56,049 bases of DNA from Gracilibacillus kekensis (GCF_900143085.1 NZ_FRCZ01000012.1:1-56049), one strand, 5' to 3'; counted from the first letter of the stretch, positions 1-10,677 are shown. Notes: a model not told the origin generated them from the sequence alone. Made by a program: numbers and translations.

Positions 1-195
1 TATTATCCGGTATTAGCCCCGGTTTCCCGGGGTTATCCCAGTCTTACAGGCAGGTTGCCCACGTGTTACTCACCCGTCCGCCGCTCGTTCCACGAACTTC
101 CTCCCGAAGGATTCTGTTCGCTTCCCGCGCTCGACTTGCATGTATTAGGCACGCCGCCAGCGTTCGTCCTGAGCCAAGATCAAACTCTCAATAAA
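1..195 (-). rRNA. 16S ribosomal RNA, 5' portion only (cut by window edge)
   Basis: Read on the minus strand this is the start of a bacterial 16S gene. It has the conserved AGAGTTTGAT..TGGCTCAG block (about 168-188) and the following GACGAACGCTGGCGGCGTGC and TACATGCAAGTCG blocks. The mature 5' end is placed near 195 by analogy with B. subtilis (TTTATTGAGAG); this is good to a few bases only. The rest of the operon lies off the left edge. One base in the usual universal primer site differs from the common form (see findings). Confidence 0.97.
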
Positions 196-256
196 AGTTG
201 TCTTGCGCACAGTTGTTAAACTGGCTTGTTTCATGTTTCTATCATACTGGTTGTTT

Positions 257-277
257 TGTTCAGTTTTCAAAGATCAA
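257..277 (-). promoter_or_regulatory. rrn leader conserved element (boxA-like / processing region)
   Basis: On the minus strand the leader contains GATCTTTGAAAACTGAACA, a string that recurs in leaders and spacers of Bacillaceae rRNA operons. In that family it is part of the antitermination and RNase III processing region of the precursor. The role here is inferred from family knowledge and from its position between promoter P2 and the 16S gene. Confidence 0.55.
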
Positions 278-307
278 TGTTGCGTCGTCTTTTGCGACAG
301 CTTTTAT

Positions 308-336
308 ATCATATCATCCTCAGCAATTGATGTCAA
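308..336 (-). promoter_or_regulatory. rrn promoter P2
   Basis: On the minus strand there is TTGACA (331-336), a 17-bp spacer, and TATGAT (308-313), a near-perfect sigma-A promoter. It lies about 110 bp upstream of the mature 16S 5' end, as expected for the promoter-proximal member of a tandem Bacillus rrn pair. Confidence 0.85.
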
Positions 337-419
337 CAACTTTTCTGTAAGAAGTTTTCGATCATTTTGTCGTTTTTTAGATAATATTTTTTGGTGTGTC
401 GTTTTCAGCGACGATTAAT

Positions 420-449
420 AATATATCATATTTTTAAAATCCATGTCAA
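420..449 (-). promoter_or_regulatory. rrn promoter P1
   Basis: On the minus strand TTGACA (444-449) is followed after 18 bp by TATATT (420-425). It sits about 110 bp upstream of P2 and both share the string GTTGTTGACAT around the -35 box. Tandem strong promoters are usual for Bacillus rRNA operons. AT-rich DNA upstream (450-480) could act as an UP element. Confidence 0.75.
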
Positions 450-512
450 CAACAATTTTGACATTTTAAAATTTAAACTTATTCTTTCTACCATAATCTC
501 TATCTATAGTAG

Positions 513-548
513 AAAGCACCCTTGCTAAATTACTAGTAAAGGTGCTTT
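513..548 (-). terminator. terminator downstream of lysS
   Basis: An inverted repeat AAAGCACC (513-520) / GGTGCTTT (541-548) lies just past the lysS stop codon. The run of T after the stem on the minus strand is short, so efficiency is uncertain. Confidence 0.6.
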
Positions 549-553
549 TAAGC

Positions 554-2086
<1,533 letters not shown>

Positions 2087-2088
2087 TC

Positions 2089-2116
2089 AAAAAACTGCCA
2101 GCATCGTACTGGCAGT
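2089..2116 (-). terminator. terminator after the folate/yazB operon
   Basis: On the minus strand ACTGCCAG, a 7-base loop and CTGGCAGT are followed by TTTTTT. It ends the folP-folB-folK-yazB unit and separates it from lysS, which must then have its own promoter in about 2040-2090; no convincing -35/-10 pair is visible there. Confidence 0.85.
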
Positions 2117-2192
2117 ATCACATTCATGAATAGTATAGAAAAGGAATCTTTCCATGTCAATGTTTACACCTTTTAGAAATGCTTGCTTTTAA

Positions 2193-2435
2193 CTAATATT
2201 CCAAATCTCTCTTCTCGTTATGTTCATTGTTTATATTAGGTTGTAATTCTTCTACCGATATTTGCAGGCAATCGGCTATTTCTTCAAGGTTTTCTTGTGT
2301 CGGTTTTCTCTTTCCTCTTTCGATATCTCCTAAATGTGAAACAGAGACTCCTAATTCATCTGCAAATTGAATCTGTGTATACCCCTTTAATTTTCGAAAG
2401 GCTTTGATGCGTTTACCCCATTTGTTTGTTCCCAT
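2193..2435 (-). CDS. yazB: XRE-family helix-turn-helix protein YazB
   Basis: A short 80-residue protein that is almost entirely one Cro/CI-type helix-turn-helix domain. The typical pattern YTQIQFADELGVSVSHLGDIERG is split here as helix 2 (TQIQFADELG) and recognition helix (SVSHLGDIERG). The ATG is preceded by AAGGAG. It overlaps the end of folK by 49 bases in another frame, as in B. subtilis where yazB follows folK. The target DNA is unknown; a role in controlling the folate operon is possible but not shown by the sequence. Confidence 0.85.
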   Translation of the reverse strand: MGTNKWGKRIKAFRKLKGYTQIQFADELGVSVSHLGDIERGKRKPTQENLEEIADCLQISVEELQPNINNEHNEKRDLEY

Positions 2436-2920
2436 TTGACTACTCCTTCTTTATCTTGTACAGGTAGATTTGCTAATAATTCAGAAACAGCACGATCTTT
2501 ATGCACTATATTTAATCCATCATTCAGCTCTGATAACGGAATTAATACAAATGCTCTTTCGTGCAATCTAGGGTGTGGTAAAATTAATCGCTCCGTCTCT
2601 ATATTTTCTTGATTATACACTAAAATGTCAAGGTCTATCGTTCTAGGACCCCACTTGATTTCACGCTTTCTTCCAAGTTCCGACTCGATCTTTTGGCATA
2701 CATCTAATAAATGGTGAGGCTGCAAATCGGTTTCTACTTCTATCACCATATTTAAAAATTGTTCCTGTTCAATTGGCCCTACTGGCTCTGTCTCATAAAT
2801 GGAAGACTGTTTTATGATGTTGACATTTGGATGATTTGAAAGTTGTTTAATTGCTTGATCTAAATAATTTATACGTGGTTGAATATTGGAACCTAACGCA
2901 ATATATATCGCTCTCATCAT
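2387..2920 (-). CDS. folK: 6-hydroxymethyl-7,8-dihydropterin pyrophosphokinase
   Basis: HPPK transfers pyrophosphate from ATP to 6-hydroxymethyl-dihydropterin, giving the substrate of FolP. Visible are the N-terminal YIALGSNI motif, the ETEPVG..EQEQFLNMV pterin-binding stretch and the WGPRTIDLDIL signature with the metal-binding aspartates. The length of 177 is normal. The start ATG overlaps the folB stop (ATGA), with GGGAGAAA as ribosome site, so it is translationally coupled. The order folP-folB-folK is the classic Bacillus folate cluster. Confidence 0.95.
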   Translation of the reverse strand: MMRAIYIALGSNIQPRINYLDQAIKQLSNHPNVNIIKQSSIYETEPVGPIEQEQFLNMVIEVETDLQPHHLLDVCQKIESELGRKREIKWGPRTIDLDILVYNQENIETERLILPHPRLHERAFVLIPLSELNDGLNIVHKDRAVSELLANLPVQDKEGVVKWEQTNGVNASKPFEN

Positions 2921-3279
2921 GATTTCTCCCTGTGAATTTCAATAGCCACTGACTGATAATGACCTGGAATTGGAGGGTCTGGTTTAATCACTTTAACGGT
3001 GCACGCTGCTAATAAGCCAAAATGGGAGAATAGTTCCGCTGATAGATCTTCAGCCACAGCCTCTACCAAATTTTTGGAAGGTCCCTCTACCACTTGTTTT
3101 GTTACTTGGTATACAAGTCCGTAGTCAATCGATTGATAAATATCATCGGTTTCTCCCGCATTTTTCAAATCGACTTCTAATATTAAGTCGACCAAAAAAC
3201 GCTGTCCTAACTTTTTTTCTTCAGGGAATACCCCATGAAATCCGTAAAACGCCATTTTGTTTAAGTAAATCTTATCCAT
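2917..3279 (-). CDS. folB: dihydroneopterin aldolase
   Basis: Converts 7,8-dihydroneopterin to 6-hydroxymethyl-dihydropterin and glycolaldehyde. The family signature is clear: GFHGVFPEEKKLGQRF near the N terminus, the catalytic Glu in that segment, and VKVIKPDPPIPGHYQSV near the C terminus with the conserved Lys. Start chosen at ATG 3279 (MDKIY, as in B. subtilis). An in-frame GTG at 3288 is possible. It overlaps the last codons of folP, indicating a coupled operon. Confidence 0.94.
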   Translation of the reverse strand: MDKIYLNKMAFYGFHGVFPEEKKLGQRFLVDLILEVDLKNAGETDDIYQSIDYGLVYQVTKQVVEGPSKNLVEAVAEDLSAELFSHFGLLAACTVKVIKPDPPIPGHYQSVAIEIHREKS

Positions 3280-4108
3280 TAACTTCACAACCCTTACCTA
3301 AAAGCTTATCCATCATTTTTACCATGCGAACATGCATTTTCACATTATGCACTCGCACGATTTCACAACCTTTTGTCATGCCAAAACATACGGTTGCACC
3401 AGTACCTTCATCACGTTCATCTACAGGTAAATCCAAGGTCTTTGCAATAATTGATTTTCTTGAAGTTCCCAGCAGCACGGGATAATCTAATGCTCTGAGT
3501 TTGTCCATTTTTTGCAAAGTCTCTACATTTTCTTCATAGGTTTTAGCAAAGCCAATTCCCGGGTCAATAATAATATGCTCTTGTTTTACCCCTGCATCTA
3601 ATGCAATTTGGATACTTTCCTGTAAATCCGTTACAATGTCTTCCATTAACGATTGATAAACAGGTTTTTCACGATTATGCATTAAGATAATAGGTGCATC
3701 AAAGTCGGCCGCTACTTTTGCAATATCTGGTTCTCTTTTTGCTCCCCAAATATCATTTATAATAGTAGCACCTGCCTCAAGGGATAATCTTGCGACTTTC
3801 GCCTTAAAGGTATCGATCGATATCGGAATATTAATTTCCTTTGCCAGTGCCTCAATCACAGGAATAACACGTTCAATTTCTTCTTGCTCTGATACTGGTT
3901 TATGCCCTGGACGCGTAGATTCTCCTCCGATATCGATAATATCCGCACCATCTGCTTCCATTTTCTTTGCTTGAATAATTGCTTTTTTAATGTTGTTATA
4001 TTTCCCGCCATCCGAAAAAGAATCCGGTGTAACATTAAGAATGCCCATCACTAATGTTTTATCTGGATAGTAATAATCTTTTACTTTCGTTCGTAGCCAC
4101 TTTTGCAT
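3272..4108 (-). CDS. folP: dihydropteroate synthase
   Basis: Condenses p-aminobenzoate with the pterin pyrophosphate from FolK; it is the sulfonamide target (named sul in B. subtilis). DHPS signatures are MGILNVTPDSFSDGGKY and DIGGESTRPG in the N-terminal third, SIDT at strand 3 and GTSRKSI near the C terminus. AAGGA precedes the ATG. It is the first gene of the operon because cysK upstream ends in a strong terminator. The pabB, pabA and pabC genes that precede folP in B. subtilis are not here, so p-aminobenzoate must be made by genes elsewhere or taken up. Confidence 0.96.
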   Translation of the reverse strand: MQKWLRTKVKDYYYPDKTLVMGILNVTPDSFSDGGKYNNIKKAIIQAKKMEADGADIIDIGGESTRPGHKPVSEQEEIERVIPVIEALAKEINIPISIDTFKAKVARLSLEAGATIINDIWGAKREPDIAKVAADFDAPIILMHNREKPVYQSLMEDIVTDLQESIQIALDAGVKQEHIIIDPGIGFAKTYEENVETLQKMDKLRALDYPVLLGTSRKSIIAKTLDLPVDERDEGTGATVCFGMTKGCEIVRVHNVKMHVRMVKMMDKLLGKGCEVNG

Positions 4109-4159
4109 AAATATCCGTCCTTATGGTTTTTAAAAATTAAATGCTATTCATAACAAAAC

Positions 4160-4188
4160 ATTATAGCACATTTGCCACTAAAAAAACG
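4160..4188 (-). promoter_or_regulatory. possible promoter of the folate operon
   Basis: On the minus strand a perfect TATAAT (4160-4165, in TGCTATAATG) lies about 50 bp before the folP start and after the cysK terminator. The -35 region at 17 bp overlaps the T-tract of that terminator and does not look like TTGACA, so this rests on the -10 and on the need for a promoter. Confidence 0.5.
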
Positions 4189-4213
4189 ACCACCTTTTTT
4201 TATAGGTGGCCGT
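4179..4213 (-). terminator. cysK terminator
   Basis: On the minus strand the stem ACGGCCACCT / AGGTGGTCGT with an 8-base loop is followed by TTTTTT. This is a strong intrinsic terminator just after the cysK stop. Confidence 0.93.
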
Positions 4214-4219
4214 TGATTT

Positions 4220-5146
4220 CTATTCATCATCAAATTGATAAAGCGGTGTCGATAAGTAACGTTCACCATTACTTGGTAGTACCGCTAGTACTTTCTTCCC
4301 TTTACCCAGTTTTTTCGCTACTTGTTGCGCCGCGTAAATGGCAGCACCTGAAGATACACCGCCTAAAACTCCATCTTTACGGGCAGCTTCTCTAGCTGTT
4401 TCATACGCCTGGTCGTTTGAGACTGTAATCACTTCATCATAGACATCTGTATCTAAAACTTCTGGTACAAATCCGGCACCAATACCTTGGATTTTGTGAG
4501 GACCTGGTTGACCTCCAGATAAAATAGCTGAATCTGTAGGTTCTACTGCATAAATTTTTATGTTACTATAATGGCTTTTTAGCACCTTCCCTGCACCTGT
4601 AATCGTTCCACCTGTGCCGATTCCAGAAACAAAGGCATCTAGCTGGTCACCCATTTGCTCTACAATTTCTTTACCTGTTGTACGTGCGTGAACAGCAGGG
4701 TTTGCAACATTATTAAATTGTTGAGGCATGAAATAACCGTTTTCTTTCTGTAACTCAGTTGCTTTTGCAATAGCACCTTTCATTCCATCAGCACCTGGAG
4801 TAAGTACTAACTCGGCACCATATGCTCGTAATAGATTGCGTCTTTCCATACTCATCGTATCTGGCATAACCAGAATAGCTTTATACCCTTTAATTGCTGC
4901 TACTAACGCTAAACCGATACCCGTATTACCACTAGTAGGTTCAATAATAGTATCACCGTCTTTTAGAATACCTTCGTCCTCAGCCGCTTCCACCATAGCT
5001 AATGCAATACGATCTTTTACTGAGCTACCCGGGTTCATAAATTCAAGCTTTAAGTATATCTCTGCATCTGCTGGATCCGCTGTACGGTTTAATTTCACAA
5101 TCGGTGTATTTCCAATCAGTTCCGCAATATTTTGAGCCACTCTCAT
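4220..5146 (-). CDS. cysK: cysteine synthase (O-acetylserine sulfhydrylase A)
   Basis: PLP enzyme making cysteine from O-acetylserine and sulfide. The PLP lysine is in NPGSSVKDR (Lys44). [12 protein letters not shown] binds the substrate carboxylate and [13 protein letters not shown] holds the phosphate. The 308-residue length and a GGAGGAACTGGA ribosome site support the start. It ends the coaX-hslO-parvulin-cysK gene run, but a 106-bp gap with its own promoter-like sequence and inverted repeat suggests separate control. In B. subtilis this gene is regulated by CymR. Confidence 0.97.
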   Translation of the reverse strand: MRVAQNIAELIGNTPIVKLNRTADPADAEIYLKLEFMNPGSSVKDRIALAMVEAAEDEGILKDGDTIIEPTSGNTGIGLALVAAIKGYKAILVMPDTMSMERRNLLRAYGAELVLTPGADGMKGAIAKATELQKENGYFMPQQFNNVANPAVHARTTGKEIVEQMGDQLDAFVSGIGTGGTITGAGKVLKSHYSNIKIYAVEPTDSAILSGGQPGPHKIQGIGAGFVPEVLDTDVYDEVITVSNDQAYETAREAARKDGVLGGVSSGAAIYAAQQVAKKLGKGKKVLAVLPSNGERYLSTPLYQFDDE

Positions 5147-5191
5147 TCCAGTTCCTCCTCAATTCCAAGTAATATAATTGGTTTTATATAC

Positions 5192-5221
5192 AATGTACAT
5201 GAAACTACATGTATTTGTCAA
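5192..5221 (-). promoter_or_regulatory. cysK promoter overlapping an inverted repeat
   Basis: On the minus strand TTGACA (5216-5221), an 18-bp spacer and TACATT (5192-5197) precede cysK. The spacer holds a perfect dyad TACATG-N6-CATGTA (5196-5213), with further partial symmetry (ACAA..TTGT) outside it. A dyad between -35 and -10 is a typical repressor site. The regulator is unknown; CymR is one candidate by gene identity, but its site was not matched. Confidence 0.6.
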
Positions 5222-5252
5222 CCCATAAATTGGAAAATAATAGGCTACGTTT

Positions 5253-6164
5253 TTACTCTTTGTAAATTAAATCTACCTCGAGTTGTTCTCTTAAAATGGA
5301 TGGATCGACGTCCGTTTCCATTCTATCTAATGCTATGTCCTGTCTTACCTCCTGATACGCTTCATCATAGCTAAGCTGTATAGCAGATAGGTGTTGATGG
5401 TGAAAAATTATCGCGTAACCACTCCCTACCGATAGTGGCTCACTATACGTACCTTCATCTATGGAAATTGCCTCTTCATAATATTGATCCGGAATAAAAC
5501 TGCTTGTTTCAGAATAATAACCCAGATAACCACCTTGACCCGCAGTCTCTGTATCCGACGAATACTCATTCGCTACTTGGGCGAATGACATTCCCTCTTC
5601 GAGCTTAGCAATAACAAGTTCCGCTTCCTGTTGATTGGAAACCAGTATATGGGATAACTGAATCATGTCATCAAATTGGTATTGATTTTGAAAGGTATTA
5701 TAATACTCTTCAATTTCAGATTCTGGTATTGATATATCTTCAGTCAACAAGTATTGTAAAAAATATCGGAATTTGATTTGCTCTGTCCATTTTGTTATTT
5801 GTTGTTCTCTTTCTTCCGGTGTTTGCAGTCCTTGCATAATCATCATTCGCGATAGCTCACGTTCGATGATCTTGGGATGAATGTCTATATCCTCTTTCTC
5901 CGCTAATTGGAAAACAACTTCCTGATCAATCAAGTCTGTTAAAACTTTTTCACCATATAGTCTAACCAGCTGGTCCATCCAATCTTGATACAAAATCTCC
6001 TCATTTTCTATTTCTGCTAATGGTTTATTACGATCTATTTTAGTATTTTCATCTAATCTATATTCTTCTTTACTGTTGTCACCAGAAAAAATCAAGAATG
6101 TTGTAATGTTTGTAATGAGTAATAGTAAAATAATAGACCATAACACAAGACGTGATATTCTCAA
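5253..6164 (-). CDS. yacD: membrane-anchored parvulin-type peptidyl-prolyl isomerase (YacD/PrsA-like)
   Basis: Predicted extracytoplasmic foldase. There is an N-terminal hydrophobic segment (about residues 5-27, no lipobox cysteine, so a signal anchor rather than a PrsA lipoprotein). A SurA-like N-domain (about 45-140) follows, then one parvulin domain (about 165-255) with IQLSHILV, FAQVANEYSSD and GGYLGYY. The start is TTG with GGGGGAG eight bases upstream. It lies between hslO and cysK exactly where yacD lies in B. subtilis. Confidence 0.9.
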   Translation of the reverse strand: MRISRLVLWSIILLLLITNITTFLIFSGDNSKEEYRLDENTKIDRNKPLAEIENEEILYQDWMDQLVRLYGEKVLTDLIDQEVVFQLAEKEDIDIHPKIIERELSRMMIMQGLQTPEEREQQITKWTEQIKFRYFLQYLLTEDISIPESEIEEYYNTFQNQYQFDDMIQLSHILVSNQQEAELVIAKLEEGMSFAQVANEYSSDTETAGQGGYLGYYSETSSFIPDQYYEEAISIDEGTYSEPLSVGSGYAIIFHHQHLSAIQLSYDEAYQEVRQDIALDRMETDVDPSILREQLEVDLIYKE

Positions 6165-6176
6165 CTATTACTCCCC

Positions 6177-7049
6177 CTACTTTGTCTTTAAGGCTCTTAA
6201 TTCATCAATATTAAATGAATACTTTTCATTACAAAAATGACAAGATGCTGTTGCACCGTGGTCCTCACGGATCATTGCGTCGATTTCTTCATTCCCTAAA
6301 CTTTGGATCGCTGTTTCTAACCTTTCTTTTGAACAACCACACGAGAAAGTCACTGGTAATTGCTCAAGTATTTTTAAATTGTCCGTTCCTAAAATGATAT
6401 TCAATATCTCCTCAGGAGTTTTTCCGTCTTGAACCATCGCAGATATTGGTGGCATACTTGCAATGCTCTCTTCGATTTTATTTATTGTATCCTCTGAAGC
6501 ACCTGGCATCATTTGCACTATAAATCCACCTGCAGCTAAAATGCTATGATCTGGATTTACTAATACTCCTGCACCCACCGCAGAAGGCACCTGCTCTGAA
6601 TTAGCTAAATAATAAGTAAAGTCCTCACTTATTTCACCTGAAACAATGGGAACCTGACCGGTAAAATGATTTTTTAACCCTAGGTCTTTGACAATACTTA
6701 GTGTGCCCTCAGTACCCACCGCTCTTTTAACATCTAATTTCCCTTGCTCATTTGATTCAAAATCCACGTGGGGGTTACTAACATAACCTCGTACTTCACC
6801 CTTTGCATTAGCATCCGTTACGATCGCTCCTATTGGTCCTTTCCCTTCTACTTTTACGGTTAATTTATTCTCACCTTTAAGCATGGCTCCCAGCATTGTC
6901 GTAATGGTGATCGTTCTTCCCAATGCAGCAGATGCTGTTGCCCATGTATCCTGTCTTCTTCTAGCTTCTTCTACTGTATCAGTGGAACAAATAGCGTAAG
7001 CTCTCACTTCCCCTTCGTACGCAGTTGCTTTCAATAAATAATCATTCAT
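6177..7049 (-). CDS. hslO: redox-regulated chaperone Hsp33
   Basis: Holdase activated by oxidation and unfolding. The C-terminal zinc centre is intact: Cys237-x-Cys239 and Cys270-x2-Cys273 (CGC...CHFC). The N-terminal globular domain includes the conserved GRTIT and GPIG motifs. The length of 290 is normal. The start has AAGGAAG at good distance. It is packed 18 bp after coaX and 12 bp before the foldase gene, so it is likely co-transcribed with protein quality control genes. Confidence 0.96.
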   Translation of the reverse strand: MNDYLLKATAYEGEVRAYAICSTDTVEEARRRQDTWATASAALGRTITITTMLGAMLKGENKLTVKVEGKGPIGAIVTDANAKGEVRGYVSNPHVDFESNEQGKLDVKRAVGTEGTLSIVKDLGLKNHFTGQVPIVSGEISEDFTYYLANSEQVPSAVGAGVLVNPDHSILAAGGFIVQMMPGASEDTINKIEESIASMPPISAMVQDGKTPEEILNIILGTDNLKILEQLPVTFSCGCSKERLETAIQSLGNEEIDAMIREDHGATASCHFCNEKYSFNIDELRALKTK

Positions 7050-7067
7050 ATTTAAACTTCCTTTCTT

Positions 7068-7847
7068 TTAACCAAAATCTCGCTCGTTCTTTAGATGGAT
7101 TTCATATAAACCTTTTAATGTTAAATATGGGTCAACAATATCAATCACTGACGAATCTTTTGCAATTAATGTTGCTAATCCACCAGTTGCAATTACTTGC
7201 GGTGACCCTGCAGTTTCTTGTTTTATCCGATTTACCACAGCATCTACTTGTCCTACATAGCCAAAGTATACCCCTGATTGCATCGCTTCTACTGTCGATT
7301 GACCTAAGACTTTATTCGGTTTCTTTAGTTCAATCTTAGGCAGTTTCGCTGCATTTTGATAAAGTGCTTCCAGAGATATGTTAATACCCGGGGTGATAAC
7401 ACCACTAACATATTCTTCATTTTCATTGATATAACAATACGTAGTTGCTGTTCCAAAATCAATAATAATACTTGGTGCACCGTATTCTTTAATCACACCT
7501 ACTGCATTAACAACACGGTCCGCCCCTAATTCCTTAGGATTAGGATACTTCATTTTCAAGTAGGGATTCACTTTTTCGTCACCAATTATCATTGCACGAC
7601 AATGAAAGTATTTATCTGCCATTCGTTGAAGGGCGAATAGTATGGGTGGCACAACGGATGAGATGACGATTCCATTAATATCTTGAAAAGTCAATCCTTC
7701 ATGTTCGAGCAAGGACTTAATAAACATTGCATATTCGTCTTCTGTTTTATTTTTATCGGTTTGCATTCGCCATTGATAGGTTAATTGTCCGTCGCGAAAA
7801 ACGCCTAAAACCGTATTTGTATTTCCTACGTCTAATACAAAAATCAT
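7068..7847 (-). CDS. coaX: type III pantothenate kinase
   Basis: First step of coenzyme A synthesis (pantothenate to 4'-phosphopantothenate). The ASKHA fold phosphate motif [11 protein letters not shown] is at the very N terminus. [10 protein letters not shown] and [11 protein letters not shown] are the other signatures. The ATG at 7847 follows GTGGAGGA; the in-frame GTG at 7859 is inside the ribosome site and was rejected. It is first of the coaX-hslO-yacD(-cysK) run, preceded by a 700-bp repeat-filled gap. Confidence 0.96.
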   Translation of the reverse strand: MIFVLDVGNTNTVLGVFRDGQLTYQWRMQTDKNKTEDEYAMFIKSLLEHEGLTFQDINGIVISSVVPPILFALQRMADKYFHCRAMIIGDEKVNPYLKMKYPNPKELGADRVVNAVGVIKEYGAPSIIIDFGTATTYCYINENEEYVSGVITPGINISLEALYQNAAKLPKIELKKPNKVLGQSTVEAMQSGVYFGYVGQVDAVVNRIKQETAGSPQVIATGGLATLIAKDSSVIDIVDPYLTLKGLYEIHLKNERDFG

Positions 7848-8035
7848 AATATCCTCCACGTATTTCTTTTATTAGTATACTTACTTTCATATTGTATATT
7901 TAGCAGGACACTCCCCGCAAGTTAATTGATTAATTATCATAAGAAAAACCAAACATCTTCCCTTCCTGTGCCTAATAAGGAATGCTAAGCGATAAATAAT
8001 GCAGTCATTTTGACAGTAAATTTGTGCGTAAAAAT

Positions 8036-8412
8036 CGCTACGGCTTGTTCGCTTCCCTTTCCATGGGGTTTTCCCTTCAGCTAACTTTTCCAAGCAAAAA
8101 CCGCATGGAAAAGTGGATCTTCAGGGAAAACGAGTCCCATAGGAGTTGAAGCGAACGCCTACGCTAGTTAAAGTTCTACAATGGATTCAAAAGTTGAAAT
8201 AATGACTTCTATATCATCATTTAAATGAAATACTTCTAGAAAACTCAATATGATAACTTTCACATTGGTTGTAGCATCTATTTATAGCGAAGGCGTCCAC
8301 TTTCACTCCTGCGGGATGTTTTTATCCGAAGATCCACTTTTTAAGCGTACTTTGCTTAAAAAGTTAGCTGAGGAGAAAAACCCGCGGAAAGGGAAGTGGA
8401 CAGCCGCAGCGG
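8036..8412. repeat. R1 repeat, locus 1: full composite palindrome
   Basis: Two imperfect hairpins in opposite orientation: left arm 8036-8165 and right arm 8286-8412, around a ~120-bp AT-rich spacer. The right arm has GTCCACTT paired with AAGTGGAC, then GTTTTT/AAAAAC, then ACTTTTTAAGC/GCTTAAAAAGT. An internal loop GAAGATCC / TAGCTGAGG is kept in nearly all arms of the family. The left arm is roughly the reverse complement of the right. It lies between the ftsH terminator and coaX. The rest of the gap (7848-8035, 8413-8560) shows nothing else I can name. Confidence 0.88.
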
Positions 8413-8564
8413 ATACCTGGTAAATCAAACATTTCAAAATTACCATGTTTTCTATTAGATACACACTACTTATTGTGTAGTATCTTCCTATTATGCATTG
8501 GGTTGATGCTTATTTTTGATGGGTTTGAATATCTTTTGGCTAGTTATTCTTTTTGTGATAAAAG

Positions 8565-8597
8565 AAAGGCAGTTCCTGTTTGTTAGGAACTGCCTTT
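8565..8597 (-). terminator. ftsH terminator
   Basis: AAAGGCAGTTCCT (8565-8577) and AGGAACTGCCTTT (8585-8597) form a 13-bp perfect stem directly after the ftsH stop; the minus strand continues CTTTT. Confidence 0.93.
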
Positions 8598-8601
8598 GGT
8601 T

Positions 8602-10641
8602 TTATTGTTTATCTTTGTCGTCGGATTCGTCGGTTTTTTTGTCTTTATCGAAATAGCTTTCCGATTCCTGATCAAAATAACCAGGCTCATCCTCCGATTT
8701 TGATTGAATGTTTACTTTTACATCAGATGATTTTTCCTCATCACTATCTTCATTTACTTCCTTATCCGCTTCTGTATCTTTGGAGGTTTTTTCTTCTCCA
8801 TTTTGTTCAGAAACGACCGGATCCGGTAATTTACCTTCTTCAAATAATGATTTGATTTGCTTTGCATCCAATGTTTCAATTTCTAACAATGTCTTTGCAA
8901 CAAGCTCTAACTTATCTTGATTTTCTGTTAGGATCTGCTTGGCACGGTCGTAAGACATTTGGATAAAGTTTTGCACTTCCTGATCAATTTCATAGGCGAT
9001 AGCATCACTATAGTTCTGTTCATTCTGCATATCTCGACCTAAGAACACTTGACCGTTACTGTTACCAAATTGTAATGGACCAATTTTTTCACTCATACCA
9101 TATTCCATTACCATCTTACGAGCAATTCCTGTCGCACGTTGAAAATCATTGTGAGCGCCTGTACTTACCTCACCAAAAATAACTTCTTCTGCTACACGTC
9201 CACCTAATAGACCTGTGATTTTATCAAACAATTCTGGTTTTGTCATAAAATAGCGATCCTCACGCGGAAGCATGACAGCATAACCACCAGCTTGCCCACG
9301 AGGTACAATCGTTACCTTATGTACCATGTCTGCATCATCTAATACCATACCAATAATGGTATGTCCACTCTCGTGATAGGCGACAATATTTCTTTCTTTC
9401 TTAGAAATAACCCTGCTTTTCTTAGCTGGCCCGGCAATGACACGATCAATCGCTTCATCGACATCTTCCATGCCAATTTTCTCTTTATCATGCCTAGCCG
9501 CTACAAGCGCAGCCTCATTTAGCAAGTTCTCTAAATCCGCACCCGAAAAACCTGGAGTACGCATTGCAATTGTTTTTAATTCTACATCATCTGCCAGAGG
9601 TTTATCACGAGCATGTACTTTAAGAACATCCTCACGTCCTCGTAAGTCTGGGCGATCTACCGTAATTTGACGGTCAAAACGTCCTGGACGTAACAAGGCA
9701 GGGTCTAAAATATCTGGTCTGTTTGTCGCTGCGATAATGATAATCCCTTCATTTTCACCGAAACCATCCATTTCAACCAGTAACTGGTTTAAGGTTTGTT
9801 CACGTTCATCATGTCCACCACCAACACCAGCGCCACGTTGACGACCAACTGCATCAATTTCATCAATAAAGATGATACATGGTGCATTCTTCTTTGCATT
9901 TTCAAATAAATCACGTACACGGGATGCCCCTACACCTACAAACATTTCAACGAAGTCTGAACCACTTATAGAGAAGAATGGAACCCCAGCTTCACCCGCA
10001 ACCGCTCTTGCAAGTAAAGTTTTACCAGTACCTGGAGGTCCTACTAATAAAACCCCTTTTGGAATCTTGGCACCAATTGCAGCGAATTTGCGAGGATCTT
10101 TTAAGAAGTCTACTACTTCCACTAATTCCTGTTTCTCTTCATCTGCACCTGCTACATCACGGAAACGAACCTTTTTCTTTTCTTCATTGTACATTTTCGC
10201 CTTACTTTTACCAAAGTTCATCACACGGCTTCCGCCACCTTGAGCCTGGTTCAGTAAGAAGAAAAACAGAATGAATATAATAACAAATGGAATCATTGTT
10301 GTTAAAAATGTAACCCATCCACTTGGTTGTTCCTCTTCTTTCACATTTAATATCCCTTGGTCTTCGGCAGTCTGTTCCACACTTTCTACAATACCTGGAC
10401 TATTGAGGATATTGGTAACAAAACTTTGGTCATCTGCTTCTAACTCACCAACAACGCGTATCACACCATTGGAAGGGCGCATGACCATTTCCTTGATTTC
10501 ATTATTTTCTAAAGCTTGCATAAACTCATTAACTTTTAATTCTTCAGCCTGGTTGTTTTGGCTTGAGAATACTGATATGATCCCTATTACCACCAAAAAT
10601 ATTAAGAAATAAAGGATCACATTACGTATAATCCGATTCAT
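8602..10641 (-). CDS. ftsH: ATP-dependent zinc metalloprotease FtsH
   Basis: Membrane-bound AAA+ protease that degrades misfolded membrane proteins and regulators. There are two membrane segments (about residues 5-25 and 107-130) around an extracytoplasmic loop. Walker A GPPGTGKT is at 201-208, Walker B IIFIDEID at 256-263, the second region of homology near [12 protein letters not shown] (313-324), and the zinc site HESGH at 423-427. The C-terminal tail is acidic and low in complexity ([22 protein letters not shown]), which is common in this group. The ribosome site is GGAGGAGG. Confidence 0.98.
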   Translation of the reverse strand: MNRIIRNVILYFLIFLVVIGIISVFSSQNNQAEELKVNEFMQALENNEIKEMVMRPSNGVIRVVGELEADDQSFVTNILNSPGIVESVEQTAEDQGILNVKEEEQPSGWVTFLTTMIPFVIIFILFFFLLNQAQGGGSRVMNFGKSKAKMYNEEKKKVRFRDVAGADEEKQELVEVVDFLKDPRKFAAIGAKIPKGVLLVGPPGTGKTLLARAVAGEAGVPFFSISGSDFVEMFVGVGASRVRDLFENAKKNAPCIIFIDEIDAVGRQRGAGVGGGHDEREQTLNQLLVEMDGFGENEGIIIIAATNRPDILDPALLRPGRFDRQITVDRPDLRGREDVLKVHARDKPLADDVELKTIAMRTPGFSGADLENLLNEAALVAARHDKEKIGMEDVDEAIDRVIAGPAKKSRVISKKERNIVAYHESGHTIIGMVLDDADMVHKVTIVPRGQAGGYAVMLPREDRYFMTKPELFDKITGLLGGRVAEEVIFGEVSTGAHNDFQRATGIARKMVMEYGMSEKIGPLQFGNSNGQVFLGRDMQNEQNYSDAIAYEIDQEVQNFIQMSYDRAKQILTENQDKLELVAKTLLEIETLDAKQIKSLFEEGKLPDPVVSEQNGEEKTSKDTEADKEVNEDSDEEKSSDVKVNIQSKSEDEPGYFDQESESYFDKDKKTDESDDKDKQ

Positions 10642-10677
10642 TGCCTACCTCCTCCCGAAACGAGAAAACTATAGTAA

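Noticed and set aside
203-418. Plus-strand open frame opposite the 16S leader
   Set aside because: It runs antisense through the tandem rrn promoters; no start signals.
6758-6775. A second CACGTG (in hslO) as a possible parS
   Set aside because: Flanks do not match TGTTTC/GAAACA; it is inside a conserved coding region.
7887-8093. Minus-strand open frame reading KLAEGKTPWKGKRTSRSDFY
   Set aside because: It lies mostly in the left arm of R1 locus 1. Similar peptides appear at 17623-17838 and 23034-23231 only because the repeat is shared; no ribosome site.
9872-10274. Long plus-strand open frames opposite ftsH
   Set aside because: Antisense shadows of a strongly conserved coding region.
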